A DNA stretch of 64,000 nucleotides from Dysidea avara (Eukaryota > Porifera > Demospongiae > Dictyoceratida > Dysideidae). Location: contig NC_089274.1 in the NCBI RefSeq assembly GCF_963678975.1, forward strand, positions 2,902,001-2,966,000. The letters run 5' to 3'. Made by a program: the position numbers and the translations under genes. This document shows, piece after piece, positions 11,401 to 23,600 of the stretch. The number at the start of each line of letters is the position of its first letter. The first letter of the stretch is position 1. The notes below the pieces were generated by a model. That model searched no databases, was not told where the DNA came from, and saw only the letters and a program-made list of their open reading frames with translations.

Positions 11401-11509
11401 AAGTAATGATTGCTGATATGCTGACAAAGCCATTACCTAAAGAACGATTTGAGATGTTGCGTGACACTGTGGGGCTGACAGAACTGATCAGCACACAACC
11501 TGCTAATTA
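8464..11509 (+). pseudogene. pol: copia pol (PR-IN-RT-RH), multiply broken
   Basis: Domains in order: protease box LIDSG at about 8464, with a one-base shift just after it; GAG-pre-integrase zinc region LWHQRLGHL near 8885, then a frame break near 8975 before CEGCVEGK; integrase core with DVCGP, TDNGGEY and the E of EQNGVAERLN (9080-9380); a frame break near 9545; stops near 9684 and 9853; reverse transcriptase with MDIVTAFLNG and LYGLKQSPRCW; the catalytic box reads YVDEL at 10533, where copia elements have YVDDL; RNase H with TDSDWAGD and SISEAEYVAL; a stop at 11364; C-terminal DMLTKPLP ending at 11509. Clearly non-functional. Confidence 0.9.
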
Positions 11510-11517
11510 AGTGGGAG
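11510..11517 (+). promoter_or_regulatory. copia polypurine tract
   Basis: The purine-rich stretch AGTGGGAG lies directly before the 3' LTR, where plus-strand DNA synthesis is primed in LTR elements. Confidence 0.7.
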
Positions 11518-11794
11518 TGTTGTAATATTGCATAACTATAGCTAAGTAATTAGACAGGTTGTCTGTGTGACAGATTACACTATGCACTTATGGTTAATGA
11601 TGTAATTTGTAATTATATTCATGCTATTCTAGAACTATCCAGATTTGTACAGTAGCTCTTTTGTGGTTTTGTAAGTATAAAAGGTTGTAGTTTTACAGTA
11701 GATTTCAGATAGTGTTGTTGTACTGTTGTGTTGAGTTCTTGAAGATATAGTTGCTAGTCAGTGATTGTTAAATCTTTTAACACTATTTACAACA
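11518..11794 (+). repeat. 3' LTR of the copia element
   Basis: 277 bp, TGTTGTAA to TTACAACA. Five of about seven differences from the 5' LTR cluster in the last 30 bp (GTTAAATCTTTTAACACT here). Confidence 0.93.
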
Positions 11795-12215
11795 AAATTG
11801 TCTATTACTTTCAATATCAGTGCAGTTTAACAGTAAATATCCAAAAAGTGGTCACGTGGCCAACAATCCCATTACAGCTATAAAGGATGTACTATATAGC
11901 ACTACAAGATGTAGACGTCTTCATTATAAGGCATGAAAATACACTAATTGTGACTTTGGTCACTCTATAATACAGTAATATAAGCTGCCCAATTTAACTA
12001 TTATGATATTTTGGTCATGTGACCACTTTTGTATGTTTTTGTGTGTTAAACTTATGCTGATACCCAATGCTACAAGCAATCCAATAATAAATTAGCACTT
12101 GTTTTTGCTTTATCTTAAAGGTCAGTCTGTGTGAAAATCACCAGAAACAACAGAAGGAAACACTTTCCTATTTTGAGTTGGAAACCCTATCTATTAGAGT
12201 ATATCGATCTTTTAA
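11795..12215. repeat. Right arm of palindromic repeat split by copia
   Basis: Blocks such as CAAAAAGTGGTCACGTGGCC (11840s) and, in reverse orientation, TTGGTCATGTGACCAC (12010s) match CAAAAAGTGGTCATGTGACC in the left flank (6930s). AATTAGCACTTGTTTTTG near 12090 is the inverse of CAAACAAGTGCTAAT at 7047. The copia element therefore landed in an older foldback-type element that ends CTATTAGAGTATATCGATCTT near 12191, a terminus also seen near 6810. Confidence 0.6.
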
Positions 12216-12224
12216 ACAGGTATT

Positions 12225-12320
12225 TAAAGGGCCCTTCATGGGGCCTCCTGGGCCCCTTTCAGGCTGGGGCCCGGGGCAAAATGCCCCAGTTGCCCCACCC
12301 TGTGGGTGGCCCTGACCACA
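12225..12320. repeat. GC-rich dispersed repeat
   Basis: A sharply GC-rich island (GGGGCCTCCTGGGCCCC and GGGGCAAAATGCCCCAG) with local palindromes, in AT-rich surroundings. It looks like a short interspersed repeat. Family not recognised. Confidence 0.4.
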
Positions 12321-12582
12321 AGACATCATCAACCAATTGACAGCTTCAAACAATTATTATACAATCACTTTTCATTTTAATGTACATTAGCACTTATGCC
12401 CCAGGAGGGCTCTGTTAATTAAACAATATATATATAATAACAATAACTGACTAACAAAGAGCATAATGTATGCAATGTACAACTAGGGTGTTGATTACCA
12501 TACAATACATGATTATATACAATATAGTCCTACTATTACAAAAGTTACAAATAACACTGATAATTACAAATTCAGTCTGTTA

Positions 12583-13625
12583 TATTATCCTCCTCCATTT
12601 TAAAGGGACGTCTCGTCCTTGTGTAATAAAATTAATGTCTGACATACTCATCAAACCATTGAGGAGGTCTATGCTGTCTTGAGGGGTACCTGTGAACTGG
12701 ATGTGGTTCTGTCGAGGTACTGCTTCCATTTCTACCCCATCTACACCATCATCACTATCAATAAGTTCCAAATCAGTGCCATAGGCAGGCATTGTAGATG
12801 TACCTTGATCTGCTGGCTGGGATAATGATGCATTGGTAGCTACTCTAATTTACTGCTTGTGCATTTGTATGATCACAGTCCAGTACATTCACATCAGCAG
12901 CACATGGTTTTAGATGGTCAAAATGTACTATCTTCCTTACTCTCTTCCCTTGTGCTTGCTGTATTCTGTATGTGACTTCTGAAAGTTTCTTGACAACTTT
13001 AAATGGACCGGTCCAAGGGTAGTAAAGTTTCGTCGAAGCTCCTCTTGGTGGCACTGAAGAATGCAACCACACTAAATCTCCAGGCTTGTAAGGCTTGCCA
13101 TGCATTCTCTTGTCATAGGACACTGTTTGTCTTTGGTAATGTATTTCAATGTGCTTTCGGACTAAGTCATAAGAATTTAGCAAATGATTTTGAAGCTGTT
13201 TTGCATACTCACCAGCAGAAGGAAGAGCAAGGGGAGTCTGATTGGTGCCATACATAATGTCCAAAGGCAAACGTGCTTCACGGCCAAACATTAAATAGAA
13301 AGGAGTGTACCCAGTCGATGCTTGTACGCTGCTGTTATATGCCATACACACCTTCTGGAGATAAGGTTCCCAATCAAATGGATGGTCAACTGCACAGGTG
13401 GACAGCATGGTTAATAGTGTTCTGTTGAATCTCTCCACACTGTGGGTGATAAGGTATGGTTCTTGTTTTGTGAATCTGCAACAGTTTACAAACTTCACTC
13501 AGCAGCTTAGATTTGAACTGTCGATCCTGGTCTGAGTGAAGTTGCTCTGTGATCAAGAAATCAGCAATTTTGTGCCAACTGGTAGTAATATCTTTAAAGC
13601 CTACATCTTTCCTAAAGTGAGGTAT
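12583..13625 (-). pseudogene. Ty3/gypsy integrase, 3' fragment of pol
   Basis: Read on the minus strand from 13625, the integrase core appears as HSDQDRQFKSKLL, then TIPYHPQC. A frame break near 13480 is followed by ERFNRTLLTML, MFGREARLP, YKPGDLVWLH and GPFKVVKKLSEVTYRI, then IVHFDHLKPC. These are the D and E parts of the catalytic triad region plus the GPY/F-type C-terminal domain of gypsy integrases. The frame ends near 12842. A second open segment ends PLKWRRI at about 12580, and AAAATGGAGGAGGA there resembles a polypurine tract before an LTR. The 5' half of the element is missing. Confidence 0.85.
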
Positions 13626-15769
13626 TTTTGCTGTTATAAATTAATAGAGGATCATTAGACAAAACCTACTGTAATGGATGAAATAATCACCTAGTATTGA
13701 TAAAATCATAGTGGTGAAAGATCGCCTATTTCTGTGATGAAATGTCACATAGCGTTACGTTGTTTCCAGTCTTGTAGGTAGAAGAATCATAGAAAAAGAT
13801 TTTTCTCACTACGTAGACTTTCTAGATGCTGAAAACAAAGCCACTAGAGTCTTATGCCATGCTAAGTTGCTCCTTTCTGCTTTACAACACAGCGAATCTC
13901 CATGAACTATATACCTATTATGATGCTAACAACCTGAAGATCACAACTTCAGTCTCAATAAGAATAAACAGTATGGTTTAGGCTCCCGTAAAGGTTTCTT
14001 ACCTCACTCCCACAGGCTTCAATGGACACTAGATGTTGTGCAATCACACACATGAATTATTAACCACCACATTCCTTAGCCTTTATGTGGAACTATTACT
14101 GGTCCGCCATTTTCATAGGGCAAAAATGTAGGGGAAAACATTGAGCAGCAATGGAGATTTCATCATATTCACCAACTCCAGCTACTTTCCTTTGCTCACT
14201 TGTACTTCTCAGGAGTATTATGTGAAGAAATAGAAGGAATTTCACTTGCCCCCAGGCCAGCTGGCTACAATCAGGTACATATACCATCTAACTTCACTGA
14301 ATCGTAATTATTATTTACAAACATGTTAAATCAAACTTTTATTTTCTTTTTCTGGTGGTTCATAGCAAAGGACAGGTCCTCCACCAAGGCAATTAACTGG
14401 GTTACACAAGAAGTTGTGATCTAAAACCGTGATGATTATCATTATGGCATTAAGATGTTTAATGATGGTATGATATATTACATGTTCCATTACCTTTGAG
14501 CAGACATAAGTTGAAGAAATTGGACAACAATTTGAAATGTTTGCATAGCTTCCTTTTTTGTAAATTGGAAATACATTGGCAGTTAACCAAAAGTATTTAC
14601 AATAAGTGTTTCAAACTGATTTTAGTGTACTGAATTTGAGAAAAACTTGGAAACACCTCATCAAGTAATATTAAGGCTATTCCAAAGGGGGGTAGTTACG
14701 TATTGTGTCATTATCAACATTCAATGTCATTGTAACTGTCATAAAAATATCCGTAACTTACCAACACTTGTCAACCTCGACAGACTAAGGTGTTCAGATA
14801 GTTGACTGTAGCTAAATTTTGCACATTGACAAAATATTTATGTTAAAAACTATACAGATTATACATACCTACAATGTTAATTATAAAAAATGTGAAAATA
14901 AATACTCTAAAATTGAACTCTATAAATAAATTAAATATTTAAAGATAGCTAAAAATATAGTTTTGTGTCACGTAGTAATTTTATTGATTCCTATGTTGTC
15001 TAACAACTGACATCTGGTAGAGAACAATGTGTCTTCCCACTTCTAGGACTCAGAGAACATCATCAGTAGTTTATTAGTGGTAGTATAGCAGCCCCACTAA
15101 TAATATCTAAATGGTGGGAAATACAAGGTGAGTATTGTAGCTAGACAAGTTATAAATAGCTCTATACTTGGAGTTTTGTACACAGTACAAGCACATTAAA
15201 TCGGAAACACAATAATTTACCCATTAGATAATTCTACAAAACTGCAAAAATGTGAGCATGGCATGACACATATGGGTGCTACTATGTGTAGTGCTGTAGA
15301 CCCCAGTTACACTTCAATGGTACACTTATTCTAAGTAGTGCAATAAAAATTATTACTTTAAAAATGTATAGGGCTCCAGATGATGGTAGCTATGAGAGAA
15401 AATGTGGGAAATCCCTAAATTGGTTGGATTTCTCACATTGCTACAAAAAAGGGGATTTTCCCTACCATCATTTCTTGTTTCACTACTTTTTATTGCTGGA
15501 ACCCTACTACATTTTAATAAATATTTTTTTATTGCACTAACATTTTTTGTTGGAGTAGAGCTACATATAAAATACACGTGTTGCTACATATGACTACTTT
15601 ACTAGAGCATCTCGATCTTACTACTCAGCTATGCAGTAGATTAAACTGGGGGTGTAGTACAATACCTTGTTTTCTACAGAACTATATCATTGGAGGTTTT
15701 GACCTCAGCACTGACTATTAAAGGTGTAGTGCTATGTTCTGATCATTTAAAGGGGGTGTGGCCCATTGC
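13626..15769. other. Intergenic, no gene seen
   Basis: AT-rich. A degenerate inverted segment near 15405-15480 (GGGAAATCCCTAAATT against AAAAAGGGGATTTTCCC) resembles the TTAGGGATT hairpin MITE family seen elsewhere in the window. A second TCTCGATCTT repeat terminus lies near 15608. No convincing exon. Confidence 0.3.
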
Positions 15770-15935
15770 TATACTATGGTCTGTTAAGTGCCTCAAATAG
15801 TTCTGTGGTGTCTAAATATAATGCTCCTTCCAGGAAAGTGTCGATACAGAAACAACTCGATATGGTTTCCTGGCATGAAGAAGATGACCGTTTAATTGAA
15901 GACAAAAGGAATAATGAAGTGCAAGAGGTATAGAT
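15770..15935 (+). other. Candidate coding fragment of unknown origin
   Basis: An open stretch contains NAPSRKVSIQKQLDMVSW followed by HEEDDRLIEDKRNN, with a protein-like mix of charged and polar residues, and ends at a GTATAG. There is no start codon in a good context and no adjoining exon. It may be an exon of an unseen gene or transposon debris. Confidence 0.2.
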
Positions 15936-17674
15936 ATTCGTCGGAACCACAAAAGGCACATCCTACCCGTGAGTTTGTTGTTGTGGCATAAAATGGGTGG
16001 CTGTGTACTGCTTTGTTTGGCCTCTAGCCTTGCAACTATGGTCAGTGAAGCAGGTAGACCAAATTACGGGTTTGATGATTTTAAAATTCTATATCTAGAT
16101 GCCTGTAAGTGTTTTCTTATTATTAACGCTGTATTTTATGTTGAATGGAGTAAACAGTAAAGGTGATTTTCGTTGCATATGATTTTTATGATAGTTTTTA
16201 GATGCAGCATTTTTACCAGCATGCTACACTTTAAGGGGAAACCCTATTAAGTGGTACTACCGCACTGTTTGATAAAACAAACACTACCATCATTACATTA
16301 TTAATGATATGAGTTTGTAATCGTAGTCATCAGTTCTGCATGATATTCACTATTAGTCATTACAGCCATTTCTTGATGTGTCTGTTTAATCTTTGAAAGC
16401 CTCACTATAATTTTTACTGTTAGACTGTTTTTGCTATAGTTGCAGATTTTAGCTCCAAGATTACAAGAATTTTTCCAAGTCTCACACAAAAAACAGTGCT
16501 TACCTTAATTAATGATACGATATCAAGACAGGAACAGAGCTTGTCTACTTGTAATGTTTGCCATACTCTCTATCATTTGTGACCTCACAACCAGAACTAT
16601 ATCAGTGATTGATGGCATCCATCCTGAGAAATCACACATAGATCTTTAATTACATTATCGTAAATATTCAAACATGACAAACATAAATGTGGTAATACCA
16701 TTGTTAATATGATTACAGGTACAGCCAAAGAGCGTGCAACTCTGTGCACTACAGATGTCACAAGAGAGACTTAAACATGGCATTTTAAATATGTATCAAT
16801 GGTTACATCAGGATGGATTGCTACTTCATTACGTTACGTCAGGCAGCAAAGCAGCTGTCAAATCATCATAGTAGTCAACTGGAGTACTTTTGCTTCACTA
16901 GCGAAAAAAGAAAGGCTACCCAAAAGAAAGGCTACCATACCCTGCTATGGTTGTGCTAAGGTTATTGCTATGGCTTTATAATTAATAAGGAATAAAACAG
17001 TACTTAGGGTTTTACCCTACAACAAAAGCATAAAGCCAAAACCCACATGAATAGATGTTATGAGTAAAAGAGCTATTACATACTTTCAAGAAACAGTTGA
17101 TGAATCACTCCATATAAAGCTCATGAGTCACTGTTAAAAATGGCTACCAACACAATGTGGGTGAAGAATTTGGAATGCAGACACTGTTCTTTGTGGCATC
17201 ATAACAAGTTAGTGAATGTTATTGTAGCAATAATTAATCCTTTAGCCTACTGTTTATTGATACATGACTTTTGGTAGACAAGCTTGTCTAAGCTGGTAGT
17301 ACCCATTCTATAAGCACGCATTACTAGTAATAAATGTATAGCCTAATATTTTGAGGGACAACATTTTCGCTTTTTTATGATTTTGGAAGTTAACAGCAAA
17401 AATTTTATTGTTAGACTACCAAATATCCCATAAGGGATATTTTAAAATTTACATTGTTCAACCTTGAAAATATTCCCCCTCAAAATATTTAAGCTATACA
17501 CTGTGATGTGTTTTATGTGCTTCATAAAAATGGCTGATATCGGCCTATGCAGGTTAATAGATGGTAAGAGCTAGTATCCAAGCACTAAACCAGTTGCCAC
17601 CAGTAAATCCTTATTATTATGACTCATTAACAGACCATACTAAATGGAGTACTGTGGCTATAGCAAGTACCTGA
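15936..17674. other. Intergenic, 3' flank of gene B
   Basis: No gene supported. Near 17440-17500 lies a repeat terminus with CCCCTCAAAATATTTAAGC, like CCCCTCGAAATATTTAGC near 6008, so a shared MITE end. A short direct repeat AGAAAGGCTACC occurs twice near 16908-16935. Confidence 0.3.
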
Positions 17675-20600
17675 TTAAATTAAATGGAATCTCTCTTCTC
17701 TTTCATCAAAATATGACGAGGTGAAGACTGGCTCATCACATACTGTCTCCTGGACTGCCTCACACGTGATCTGGAGATAAACAGTGACAGTTACCTTTAT
17801 CAGTATCATATACACAACGTAACACAGTGAAGAGTCTAGCAGAGGGAAAAAACGTTTGTATAATTGAAAAGTATGAAAGATGAAACACAGTTTCAGTAGA
17901 GACTTGTTCAATCACACCCAGGAAATCATAACTTCAATTACAAAAACTTTAATCTCTTCTAATAGAACACACACCTTTGTATCAACATACTGTAATTAAA
18001 TGGTCATATTTTTAATTGGTGCTTGTGTAGTTGACTCTCCACTATACTGTGTTACTCACATAATTCACATGACCCTATCCTTGCACTTTAAAGAGAATCT
18101 ATTCAAAATCATCAATTTTACATGTTACAGCTTGCAATACTCTTAATTGTGCAAACTATGTATTATATATTAAGGATCGCAGAGGTTTGAATTTTTCGGG
18201 CCAAAAATATCACATAAAAAAAACAGCTTCACAATACCATCCTGGATCCTTGGCAGTATATTGGCTACAAGTCCAAAAGTGCCTTCAGTATGACCCCTAA
18301 AATGCCTTCAATATAGATTCTTACAAAATTTAAAAAAAATTATTCAATGGAATTTTCTACTGACTAAATGTAACTCGATAACGGCTAAGGCTACGGGCTT
18401 GATTTTTTCATTGTTCAATGTCACTTCCTCCTGAGATGCACTTTTTGGCATACCGTAGTATGTACATTTGCCCCCCATTTCTTTATGCTGACCACCCAAG
18501 GTGTAGCTTCACGGTAGCTCAATGGCTTCCCTATGTTTGTAAATGGGAATCATCCATATTTTACATGATGACTAGATTATTGCAGAGGTGCTTCTCCTAC
18601 TGTTCTTTATTTGTAACGCTGTGAAATGGGGCAAACAAACTTTGAAAGAGAAGCATAATGATCACTTCAGTACAGTGGACCCTCAATTATCTGAACCCCA
18701 ATGTGTCTCAGACAATGGTAAAAGTGTTCAGATAAGTGAATTGTTCGAATAACTGAAGTCCATACATTTATATGTTGAAATACTCTAATATAACATACGC
18801 TTGTATTCAAAATGCTCTAATAAAGCAGCCATTTCCAATTTCAGATAAACAACAGTGCAGATAAATGAGAGTTGGATATCTAAGGGTCTGCATCTACTGT
18901 AATTAATAGTTGGGGCACACGAATTGTACGTATTTTCGTGATGACTGGATTGATTGCAGAGGCACTTCTACTGTTCTTCGTTTGTGGCACTGTGGCTGAA
19001 CATAACTGAAAACAAAGTTTGATGGTCACTACACTTTCCATTCAGTAAATGATAGTTGAGGCACATGTTCATAAGAAACATTTACTCTGGCACCATCGTT
19101 TCTTTTGAATGCGGTATGCATGGGTTCACCAGTCATAATAATATTACAAAAAAAGTAAACAAACAAGTATAAGAAAAATTAGGAATTGTAAGTTTGATTA
19201 GGGATCACAGAAAAAAGTAGGGAAACAAGGGAGGTCACCTACACCTGCAGATATACTAGTGGACCCCTAAACGAACTTAAAATTCCTAATTTTCCCTTCT
19301 ACTTGTATACTTAAACATGCAATAGGAAGATTTCACTGAACTTACATCAAATGAAAGTGTATACACATTACAGAGATAAATAAGGCAAAACACCTCACCT
19401 CAAAATCACTAACAATGGCTCCAGGAGGAGGAGGTTGCATCAGTGCTACACTCACAGTACCAAATGAAGAGGAGGAGTCAACACGGTCACACACTTTAGT
19501 CCATCCAGGATCACCAGGGTCAGGGTCACACCCAGCTTGTGACAATAGTGTTGGTATTACCAATTCTCCCATATCTATAGTGGTCTGTTGTTCACACTGA
19601 CAATCTGTCAGCCAATTAACCAATACACAATCAAGTGATTCAGGGATTCCCTGAAGTTGTAATTCTTCGCACAATTCTGGTTTTTGGCAGTCTTGACTTT
19701 TTTGTTGATATCCTTAACACACATTACAAATGTAACTGATACTACAGCGTAACACACAACATACTTATGAACTGCTCGTTACTATCATTAGGGCTAGCAG
19801 AACCAGAGTTGAAGTAATGACCAGGTGTTGCTGGATGCGGACTAGAACAATCCTGTAACAAGAAAAGCTTAAAATAGTGACAACAAAATTGCATCATTAC
19901 ATTTCCCTCATTATCTTTATCACTTTCATTGACACTCAAAGGATAGTTTCGCCATACTAACTGCGTTCTGGGTGCATCATGACCACTCCAGTCTGGGGCT
20001 GTTTGCAGTGGAGGACCATCCTCTTGATTGCTTACTTGAAGTGGAATTCCATGAAACAATTCCCTTTGGTGTGTTCTAATCAGATCCACAGGATTGGGAG
20101 CATACACGGTGTCCTATATAAATATTAAACTTTGCACTGCAAAAGAGCTGATAAAAACCTCACCACTTGCATATGGTAGCTCAAGATTTGTGCAGCAATT
20201 CCTGGCAGTAAGGTTGAGAGAGTGGAAACTCTAACTATTGCTGGAGCATTGTTGAGAACATCATCGATCAGAGGTAAAGCAATACCAGTAATTAAATTCT
20301 GTAACTTTGCTGTATTGTATGCCAATGCTAACTCAGCGTGTAACTCCGCCTTGCTAAAATCATGACCTTTTGCAAATACCATGATAGCAAATTGTCCACA
20401 CAGTCTTGCATACAACTGATAGTCACTAGATGATGTAGTGGGTGTTTGTACCACCTCCACAATACAATTTCCATCTACCAGGAAGCCGCTAGCTGATAAA
20501 TTAGTTGTTGTACAAACCAGGGTGTCATTACGTAAAAATTCGAGCGGTAAAGACTGTCGTGGAATGGATAGCCTTGTTGTATGGTCATTACTTGTCTCTT

Positions 20601-23600
20601 CTTCACACACTATTTCAAGATTTAGGACTACTGTCGGCTCCCAGCTTGCAAGTGGCTCCAGATGAGATTGAGAACTTTCTTCCTCCTGATAGCCTTGGTG
20701 TTGTTGGTACTCTTCTATAGAAATAACAGCCACAACTTAAACACATCACTCAGTCAGTGAAAAGTGAACCAGTAGACAGTGAACCAAACAATTATCAACA
20801 AGTTCTAATTAACACAAACAAACATGCACATCCTTTACTGTAGTCAACCACTGCACTTTAGTATTGTCTCATTAGGGTGATGCAATCAATATATGTAAAA
20901 TTACATCTACCAATTTCCAACATAGCTATTTTTTATCAGTATCAAGTAACTACTTACTGCATGACCTAGTTGGCATATTCCAAAGCATTCTACACTAACA
21001 AGTAAGCTTCTAAAAATAGTTCAGTTCAGTATAATGGCACCTTATAGTGCGTTTACACTAGTAGCTTCAGTACGGTACAGCACGGTACGGTACATTTTAA
21101 GTGCGTTTACATTGGTAAGGAAATAACCGTGCTGGGCAAGTTTATACATAAGCACATGATAGCTAAAGTATCATCCTACGAGATGCCCTCGCCGTTTTCA
21201 AGCTCGTTTCAAGCTGTTGTTATCATACAATTTACCAGCAATCCATTTAAGGCACAATATCAGCGGCTACCGCTCAATGGACAGCTCATTTCAAGTTGAA
21301 CGTGGTAACTGGACTTTGTTTCACATTTGGCCATGGTAGAAGCCACCATATTTACGTACAGCAGCCAAGGATATAGCAAGGTTTGTTTCAATTTGTCTAC
21401 CGTGCCGTACCAAGCCAGCACGGTTGAAGTAGCAGGGCCAGGCAAGCCCGGCACGTAACGGTTCGGCTTGGATTGATACCCGTTTACACTAGCAAAATTA
21501 AGCGTACCGTGCTGTACTGTACTGTGCCGTACCGTGCCCAACTGCTAGTGTAAACGCACTATTAGTGCTAAACATATCAATTTCAAATAGGCCATCCATA
21601 AATCTGGAATTTATTATGGCAAGTACTTCAAACAAAAACTTTGGTAGTCCCTGTAAGCTGCATATTAGAATGTTAAAATGGCTGCCTATCCCTGTAGCAA
21701 TTTATGGCTATAGACTGTGTTGTTATACAACTAGAGTATTGCTGACAGTTATAAAGTGCATCATGTGAGAATGATAGATATTGAGTGAATGTGATGTTTA
21801 TGAATAACTGCACTTTTGCCATATCATCCTGTAGTGTTACCTAACAGCTGGCTTTTAACTCACCACCAGCACATTATACCACTGCTAGTACAGAGACAAT
21901 CTTCAGTCAATTTCAATTTCATCTTTGCTACATTTTTTACATGTTTACATGGAAAAAATTAAGGCTGAAACATCAAAAAAAATTATGATGGTAATACTGT
22001 CAATACGTGAACACCCAGTATAGCCGGTGGTACCATGTTTACCAATTTTAACTTGGATAAACTCAAATGCTTTAACTTTTGGTGGAAAATCAACTTGTGG
22101 AGAACTTAATGTTTAGTATACAGTCCCATTACTATCTTAAGAACACAATTAAGATATTATTCTGGTGGAGCAAATGTCAATTAATCCGTGAATAAAACAC
22201 TAATAACATGCAATTAAAATTCTTTCAGTCACATTGTTAGCCAATCTCTACATGAATTAACACAATTCTTGCTCGAAATACAAAACTGCAGGGTAGAGTA
22301 TATGTTTCACTTGAGTGAAAGAGTTGGCATTAGGGTGAGTGCTCAGATTATGCTAGTGCATAGCTTTTTCTTCTAAGTATACTGTTTGTGCATACTATGT
22401 ATGGCATGAGTAGGTCAACTGAATGCAAGGCAGTTTGTCTGTGGTTTCTATTGAAGTAACTAACTTTTTTTCATAGCCTAAATGTTGAGATTTTTTTCTA
22501 ATTAAAAAAAAGCAAATACTGTAAACTCTCAGCTGGGGGTAGTTGGAAAAGACAAATATGGTCGGATGCATGGACGTGGACATTTTCATAAATTTGTGAG
22601 CATGGCACCTTTACTCCTCTTATCTTCTCTGCAGTGGGTGGGATGGCTGATCAAGCTATTGTGTTTTACAAACGTCTAGCTTCCCTCATTTCCGAGAAGA
22701 GGAATGATCACTATACTGCTGTAATGGGACTAATTAGATGTTGCTTGTCATTTTCTCTACTACGCTCTGCAATTAGATGTCTATGTGGTTCCCGTTCTTG
22801 ATTCATTCGTGAGAATCCAGTAGCTGCTGTTGATTTGATCCTGGGTTTACTCCATTACAAAACTGTTAATAATTGTAATTCTTGTATTTAATTGTAATTT
22901 ATTACTGATAAAAAAAGTTTTAATGAAAAAAAATTTTCTAAATGCACTTTTACATCTATAAGAGATTAACTTCAAGTAGCGCTTATCTATTTATAAGCAC
23001 ATGTGCAGAGGATAGGCTAGCACGCTACAGAGTACCATACACCATAATACTATTGTACACACGCTATAGAAATCTAATGCATACTCACAGAGATTCAGCT
23101 GGCATGCCCCAACTTAGCCTTGCAAGCCAGGACCATAGTAGGTATTAGAGCTGAAATGGATATCCTAGCTATCCGGATATCTGGATAGTATTTGGCATCC
23201 GGATAAACTGAAAATAATAAAACGGATATTACATAATGTGCATGCACAATAAATTGTCACAGAAACGTACAATGGTCAATACTCGCAAGCAAAGAAGGGG
23301 TGTTTGGGAATACTTTGACGAGCCTATAGACTGTGAGGAGGGAGACAGCAACAAAAGGGCTTCGAAGAAAAAGATACCCTGCAAGTTGTGTGATATACAA
23401 CTTTCTGACGGAGGAGGCATGAGTAATTTAAAGAGTCACCTACAGGCAAAGCACCCACTAGAATACCAGCGATTAGTGAACAGTGAGGCTGATAAGAAGA
23501 AACAACAACCAAAACAAAGTGTTCTGGATCATGGCACTTTATGAATTTGTAGTATGCAACAGGCTGCTGCTATAACTGAGAGAGTTTCCACTTTTGTTGC

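Larger units (their letters stand above)
7074..11794 (+). mobile_element. Ty1/copia LTR retrotransposon, degraded
   Basis: Complete layout: 5' LTR, primer site, gag, protease, integrase, reverse transcriptase, RNase H, polypurine tract, 3' LTR. The order IN before RT defines copia type. The two LTRs are each 277 bp and differ at about seven positions, so insertion is fairly recent. Flanks read AAACT (7069-7073) and AAATT (11795-11799), a probable 5-bp target duplication with one change. The coding part is broken by several stops and frameshifts, so this copy cannot act on its own. It sits inside an older palindromic repeat whose arms flank it on both sides. Confidence 0.93.

Noticed and set aside
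12845..13498. A cellular integrase-like gene
   Set aside because: The motifs and the polypurine tract downstream are those of a truncated gypsy retrotransposon.
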